NCBI GenBank assembly: GCA_003508835.1
Contig: PUFA01000284.1
Location: 1,568,501-1,632,500, forward strand
DNA from: Eonycteris spelaea
Lineage: Eukaryota > Chordata > Mammalia > Chiroptera > Pteropodidae
Length of the DNA: 64,000 nt
Direction of reading: 5' to 3'
Shown here one piece after another: positions 59,655 through 64,000 of this stretch; position 1 is the first letter of the stretch; each line of letters starts with the position of its first letter. A program made the translations under genes and the position numbers. Under the pieces are notes generated by a model. It was not told the origin of the DNA and did not search any database. It worked only from the letters and a program-made list of their open reading frames with translations.

Positions 59655-59985
59655 CCCTGTGCCTGCTGCTTCTAGATGCTTTTACTTTCCTCTTTCATAC
59701 ATGCCTTTGAAAGTATTACCCAATCGTCTAGGTTCATGGCAAATTCCATTTCCCTCCTAGAACCTTTGTCCACATCCTCAACTATACGTGATCTCTCCAA
59801 TTCACTTTGTGCCAATTTTACACCCACTACTTTCCTCTGTTGTGTAGACTGGCTCTCTTGCCCCCATGCATGAGGGTAGGAGTGACTTCTTATCTACCTT
59901 GATGTCTCTTCTGGTTCACTCCAACAGAACATAGTGTTTTGCTCTTACCAGGCACTCAGAAAGCATTTGTCTAATTTGGAAAACA
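59655..59985 (+). repeat. L2-like LINE 3' end
   Basis: ACATGCCTTTGAAAGTATTACCC, CATGAGGGTAGGAGTGACTTC and TACCAGGCACTCAGAAAGCATTTG show the LINE tail order, followed by an (AAAAC)n tail at about 59981-59998. Confidence 0.55.
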
Positions 59986-60361
59986 AAACAAAACAAAAGA
60001 CCCCCACATAGATTCACTGAGGGAAAAGAGAAGCTACAGAAAAGTTACCATAATAAATTTTTGGTCTTATGACCAAAGATCATACTACTCTTTTGTCATC
60101 ACAAATCTTCCAGTGGGCAGTGCTAGCAAAATTCTTTCCTTTGATGTGACAGAGATTACTACAAACTAATTAACAAGTGGTTATATATGTGGCTTTTTGT
60201 GGTTATTACAGTCTTTCAAAAATGTTACAATAATTGACAGCTATTTTTTAAACTAAAAATCTATTTGCTACCATGTAAAATGGAAATATGCGAATTATCT
60301 AGTTAAACATATCTCTGTACAGCACCCTACCAGATGATTCAGGCCACATGATGATAATTAT

Positions 60362-60615
60362 CTAGAAGTGGTTACGAACCCAGACTTTGGAGTCAGACAA
60401 ATATAGATTTAAATCTTGGTTATGCACATTCTAACTGTGGGACCATGAAAAATTAGTTAACTTTCTAAATCCCTATTTCTTCAAATGCTGAAAGGGGATA
60501 ACAATCGCTACGTGACAGGGTTGTTGAAAGGATAAATGGGAATGTTTATAAATCACTTACCATAATGCCTGGCACATGGAATATGCCAGATAAATGATAA
60601 CCGCTAGTATTGCTA
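60362..60615 (+). repeat. MIR SINE, near full length
   Basis: AGAAGTGGTTACGAACCCAGAC, TTTGGAGTCAGACAAATATAG, TAACTGTGGGACCATGAAAAAT, GGGTTGTTGAAAGGATAAATGG and ATAATGCCTGGCACATGG are in canonical order. Confidence 0.9.
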
Positions 60616-60769
60616 GTTGTGAGGAATAATTGCTGGAATAATTACACAGTCTCTGTTTGCTTTATTCCATATAGACAGAACTTTCTGTGTGAGGAAAACT
60701 GATATAACTAAGAGAGCTAACAATGGAGAATGTATAGAAAGAAGGAAAAAACCCTAGAAGGAGGGTACT

Positions 60770-60992
60770 GTGTATAGCAAAGCCTAGTGTTAAAAATCTG
60801 GGTTCAGTCCTGAACCTTCTATTAATTAGTTCCATGTCTCTACATCAGTTTCCACAGCAACGAATGAAGGGAATATTGAACTCATAAGATAGAGCCTGTC
60901 GACGGCATTAAATTAGATGAGATAATTCATCTGAAGGTCTTAGCACAGAGTCAGAAACATGGTGGATACTCCAGAAGTATTAGTTGTTAATG
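60770..60992 (+). repeat. MIR SINE, second copy
   Basis: AATCTGGGTTCAGTCCTGAACC, CTCTACATCAGTTTCCACAGC, AATTAGATGAGATAATTCATC and GGTCTTAGCACAGAGTCAG follow MIR order, in tandem with the copy at 60362-60615. Confidence 0.75.
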
Positions 60993-62487
60993 GAAGAGTT
61001 GAGCAAGACAATCTCTACATTGAAGAAAGGAAAAGGAAATCGTTCTCGTGGATCATATGCCTTTTCACATCATCCTTTAAAAATTACACATGAAAAAATC
61101 ATTCCAGTTCACAGTGTGATTATTCAAAATACAGTTAAATATTGTTATGCCATTCATTGCCTGTGGACTGAGCAAGATATGGGGGCATGAGAGAATAAGG
61201 GAAGGAAAGGGGCTCTTTGGGTTTTTCAAAGCATCACTGGAAGCTTTATTCTCCTCTGCTTGGGATGAAAATCCCTGCAGCCACATATCCCAGAGATTCT
61301 AATATTTTCTGAGACTCCACTGTGCCTTTATATTTTAATACCCTGACATCTGGAATCCTAAAAGTCTAATGTTTAACCATAAATATCTGCTGAGATTAAA
61401 GAGCTATATACTGAGTTTCAATCTTTGGGGTCTATAATTGCTTGGGAAAAGAGAATGGTATTTCCCCCTCTAGCTAGAAGAAAAAGACCTCTGCAAGCAG
61501 AGATATTGGCAGACAAATTTTCTAAAAACCATTTTCTCTCTCCATTCTGTCCTTGCATTTTCTCCCTCCCTCTCCCTTCTCCCATTTTATAATACCATCT
61601 TGCTGTCATTTCCAGGACAAATGGGAAGAAAGAGAAGCCTAGGAAGCTTAAAGAAAGGACACATTTCAAGATCTAGCAACAAAGAGTGGAGAAAATGCTA
61701 GCCACTCTGTCTGTTAAGCAGCCGAGCCTTCCTCTCCACATTACTTGAGCTTTCCCATTATTCAGTTAGAAACCACTTCATCATTCTACGAGCTGACAGT
61801 CAAATGCCAGCTTTATTTTCTTTTTTATCCACCTAATCTTTTATTTTTGATTTGAGGCCAGTCACTTTTAAGGTCTCCACAATGGTTTATAACTTTCCTT
61901 CTCAAGAGGCATCCAAGAAGTAACACAATTTGAAAAATGTTTCTTACCCTCTCATAGTAAAGAATGAGAAACTCTCACCTGCCCTGAAGGTGAATTTGGT
62001 CAGAAATCCTGGTCAGATCACAGCACACTGCTGGGAATGATGTCAAGGAAAGTTTAGGAAAAGCTTATCATGAATTTAGGTTTTGAGTATAATAACTCAA
62101 TGTAGAATTAAAAATAATAATAAACTTAGCATTGTGCCTATTTTAATACAGTGATGCATTATGAAAGTGATAGCTTGAGATCACTCAACTCACTTCAACA
62201 CTAGGAAAAATAATCTATATTTTTAAAAAGTTTTGATATATTTGTATGTTTCAAAGACATAATTTAGACTGTAAATACTCCTCTATTATTTTAGTTATTA
62301 TTCTTTTCCCTTTTGGAAATATATCCAGTGTGTATATAAGCAAGTATGTTTGTGTCTACTGGTCTTTGGCACAGAGAGCTAGTCTTGATTTTTCATGAGA
62401 AATTGAAACTGTCTAGTTTTTAAATTAAAAATATTGCCTTCTTAACATATTTACTTCAAAAGGAGCATGTTGTAACTCTATAGAAGT

Positions 62488-62692
62488 ATAGCATAGTATT
62501 TGCAAACCTTCGCACAGCAGAATCACTTGGGGAGAGTGTGTGTAAGTGTGCGTGTGTGGGGGTGTGTGTTTAAACACAAGGGCCAAGGCCTCACACACAC
62601 CTATTGATACGAAATCCTCTCAAAATACAAATAAATGTTTAATGGCCTAGGTGATTCAAATGAAAAGCTAGCTTGGAGCCTCCATCATAAGC
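62488..62692 (+). mobile_element. MER5A (hAT-Charlie MITE) interrupted by a TG microsatellite
   Basis: TTTGCAAACCTTCGCACAGCAG, AATCACTTGGGGAG and, after the TG-rich block at 62535-62572, TTTAAACACAAGGGCCAAGGCC, then GGCCTAGGTGATTCAAATG. The flanking halves are collinear with MER5A, so the TG array has expanded inside the element. Confidence 0.65.
62535..62572 (+). repeat. Imperfect (TG)n microsatellite
   Basis: GTGTGTGTAAGTGTGCGTGTGTGG-type units ending in GTGTGTGTTT. Confidence 0.9.
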
Positions 62693-63009
62693 CCATCAAA
62701 TGCACCTCCTAAGCCGAAGAAATTTTGGTAGGAGAACAGGGATTTTGTGTTCTGTTCTGTTTTAAAATTTCCAGTCTTTTGAGGACCGATACTTTTAGAA
62801 ATACGGTATAATTTGTCAGACAAATTAAGCTATACCAAAATAAAAGCCTAAATTTTATTTATTAGATTCAACAGACATAAAATTACTCTGTCATATGCTA
62901 TGTTTATAAATGATAAATTTCTGTAGTTATCTCAATGTGCAAGAGTTTATGGGCCAGCTCAGGTCAGCGAACCACTCATGGAATAGTGCATCTTAGGTCC
63001 CCATTATCT

Positions 63010-63720
63010 TCAGTTTCCTAACACACTGCCTGCTCTCAGTTTTGCTCCCACCCATTATCCATTTACTCCACAGCAGTTTGTATGATCTTTTCAGAAAATG
63101 AATAAAATCCTGTCACTGTCCTTCTTAAAACTCTCCAAAACCATCTTATTAAATCACCGTGGCCTATCTAGAAGCTGGTTCTTGGCTTGCTTCTGCCACT
63201 ACCTTGCTCATTCACTACACAACAATCCACTGGTCTTTCCACTCACCTCTCAGACACACCGAGTCCATTCTTATCTCAGAGCCCCTGCTATGGCTGGTCC
63301 ATTTCCGGGGAAGGTTCCTCCCTCTGCTCAGAGCAGTGACTCTTCGCTCCTCATTCAGGTCTCACTGGAAATGTAATTCTTTTCAAATAGCAACTTCCTT
63401 ACATGCACACACTCTAAAACTACCTCTCTAGCCCCAAACCCTACTTTATTTTCTCATAACTCTCATTGTTATTGGAATATTTTTATTCGTGCATATATAC
63501 ATACATCTTACATATGTGTATATACATACACACATATCATATAAAGGTTTCTACTGGAACACAAGTTTAATACAAGTAGAAACATTAACTTCTGTCAGCT
63601 ATAGTTTCTATCCCTGGAAAGGCGCTGATAGACTGTAGGTGGTCAAAATGCATCCACTGAATGAACGCAACTCTCAGCTTTAGCACTTAGCATGCTAAAG
63701 GTGTTCAAGGAATGCTAGCT
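63010..63720 (+). repeat. L2-like LINE 3' region
   Basis: CCACAGCAGTTTGTATGATC, AATAAAATCCTGTCACTGTCC, CTCTCCAAAACCATCTTATTAAATC, CAGAGCCCCTGCTATGGCTGG, CATTCAGGTCTCACTGG and GTAGGTGGTCAAAATGCATCC are in the LINE tail order. A (TACATA)n-like microsatellite lies at 63491-63545. The overlapping open frames at 63098-63431 are incidental. Confidence 0.7.
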
Positions 63721-64000
63721 TCCATTTTATTTCCCTTCTACTGTCTCCGTCATGTCTGAGAAAATGTGAAATGTCATTGAAACTAAAGGTCTGATTTTTT
63801 CAGTCTTCCCTCAGCACCAGTGTTCCACATGTAGGAACTGGTCTGAGGGGTGTTGCCATCCATTAGCAGTCTGGGACAGATGGAAATGAGTTAGAAGCAA
63901 GTAGAAAGCTTGACTATCCATCTAGTCCTACCTAAATGGGATATTAATTTCGAGACTTTGTTTTCCTACATGATTTTGGACTTTTAGTTTATCGGATGTC

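Larger units (their letters stand above)
7309..64000 (-). other. PKHD1: PKHD1 intron upstream of the exon (partial)
   Basis: Because PKHD1 is read on the minus strand, everything above the acceptor is intron preceding the exon, unless an unseen short exon lies in it. From memory, the human intron at this position is also tens of kilobases long. I found no second fibrocystin-like reading frame. Short exons of 80-180 bp cannot be excluded by eye. Confidence 0.75.

Noticed and set aside
1..64000. CRISPR array, operon, phage or bacterial defence system
   Set aside because: Gene density, splice sites and mammalian interspersed repeats show a vertebrate nuclear intron. No regular spacer-repeat array is present.

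Overview
The window is nuclear DNA from a placental mammal. It is AT-rich and intron-like, with no operons or dense genes. It is filled with old mammalian repeats: MIR, L2, L1, MLT1/MaLR LTRs, Tigger and hAT-Charlie elements. I saw no Alu, no rodent B1/B2, no ruminant BovB/Bov-tA and no carnivore SINEC. The only fairly young-looking L1 has a 3' end of the type I associate with Laurasiatheria. A bat or another SINE-poor laurasiatherian is therefore a reasonable guess, held at low confidence.

I can support one protein-coding feature. It is a large internal exon (about 1.0 kb) of PKHD1, the fibrocystin/polyductin gene, on the minus strand at about 6311-7308. It encodes a late ectodomain segment that includes a polybasic RAKRKR site proposed for proprotein convertase cleavage. 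By codon register it corresponds to human exon 61. The transcript runs from high to low coordinates. Most of the window (7309-64000) is therefore the intron upstream of this exon, and 1-6310 is the start of the downstream intron. I could not find the neighbouring exons.

Layout: 1-570 is a Tigger DNA-transposon remnant, and 2.7-3.3 kb is an antisense MLT1 LTR. 6.3-7.3 kb is the PKHD1 exon. 8.4-8.8 kb is L1 ORF2 debris, and 13.8-14.6 kb and 17.7-18.0 kb look like conserved non-coding DNA. 16.9-21.2 kb holds MIRs, a complete Tigger-type MITE, a Charlie element and an LTR tail. 21.3-21.5 kb is a polypyrimidine tract, and 25.56-27.40 kb is a 5'-inverted (twin-primed) L1. 27-31 kb is L2-rich with a (CA)n array, and 34.2-34.9 kb is an antisense L1. 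35.3-36.1 kb carries a long, nearly perfect inverted repeat. 39.7-41.3 kb is an L2-like element and a Charlie element, and 45-46.6 kb has a dispersed direct duplication and a hAT MITE. 49.4-52.1 kb is L2-derived, 52.6-55.3 kb is two MLT1 LTRs flanking another conserved-looking block, and 56-64 kb is MIR, L1, L2 and MER5A relics.

I found no new multi-gene system. The observations most worth checking are four: the splice acceptor of the PKHD1 exon, where an in-frame TAG lies between two candidate AGs; the 35.3/36.1 kb inverted repeat; the twin-primed L1; and the three conserved-looking non-coding blocks inside a gene with complex renal and hepatic regulation.
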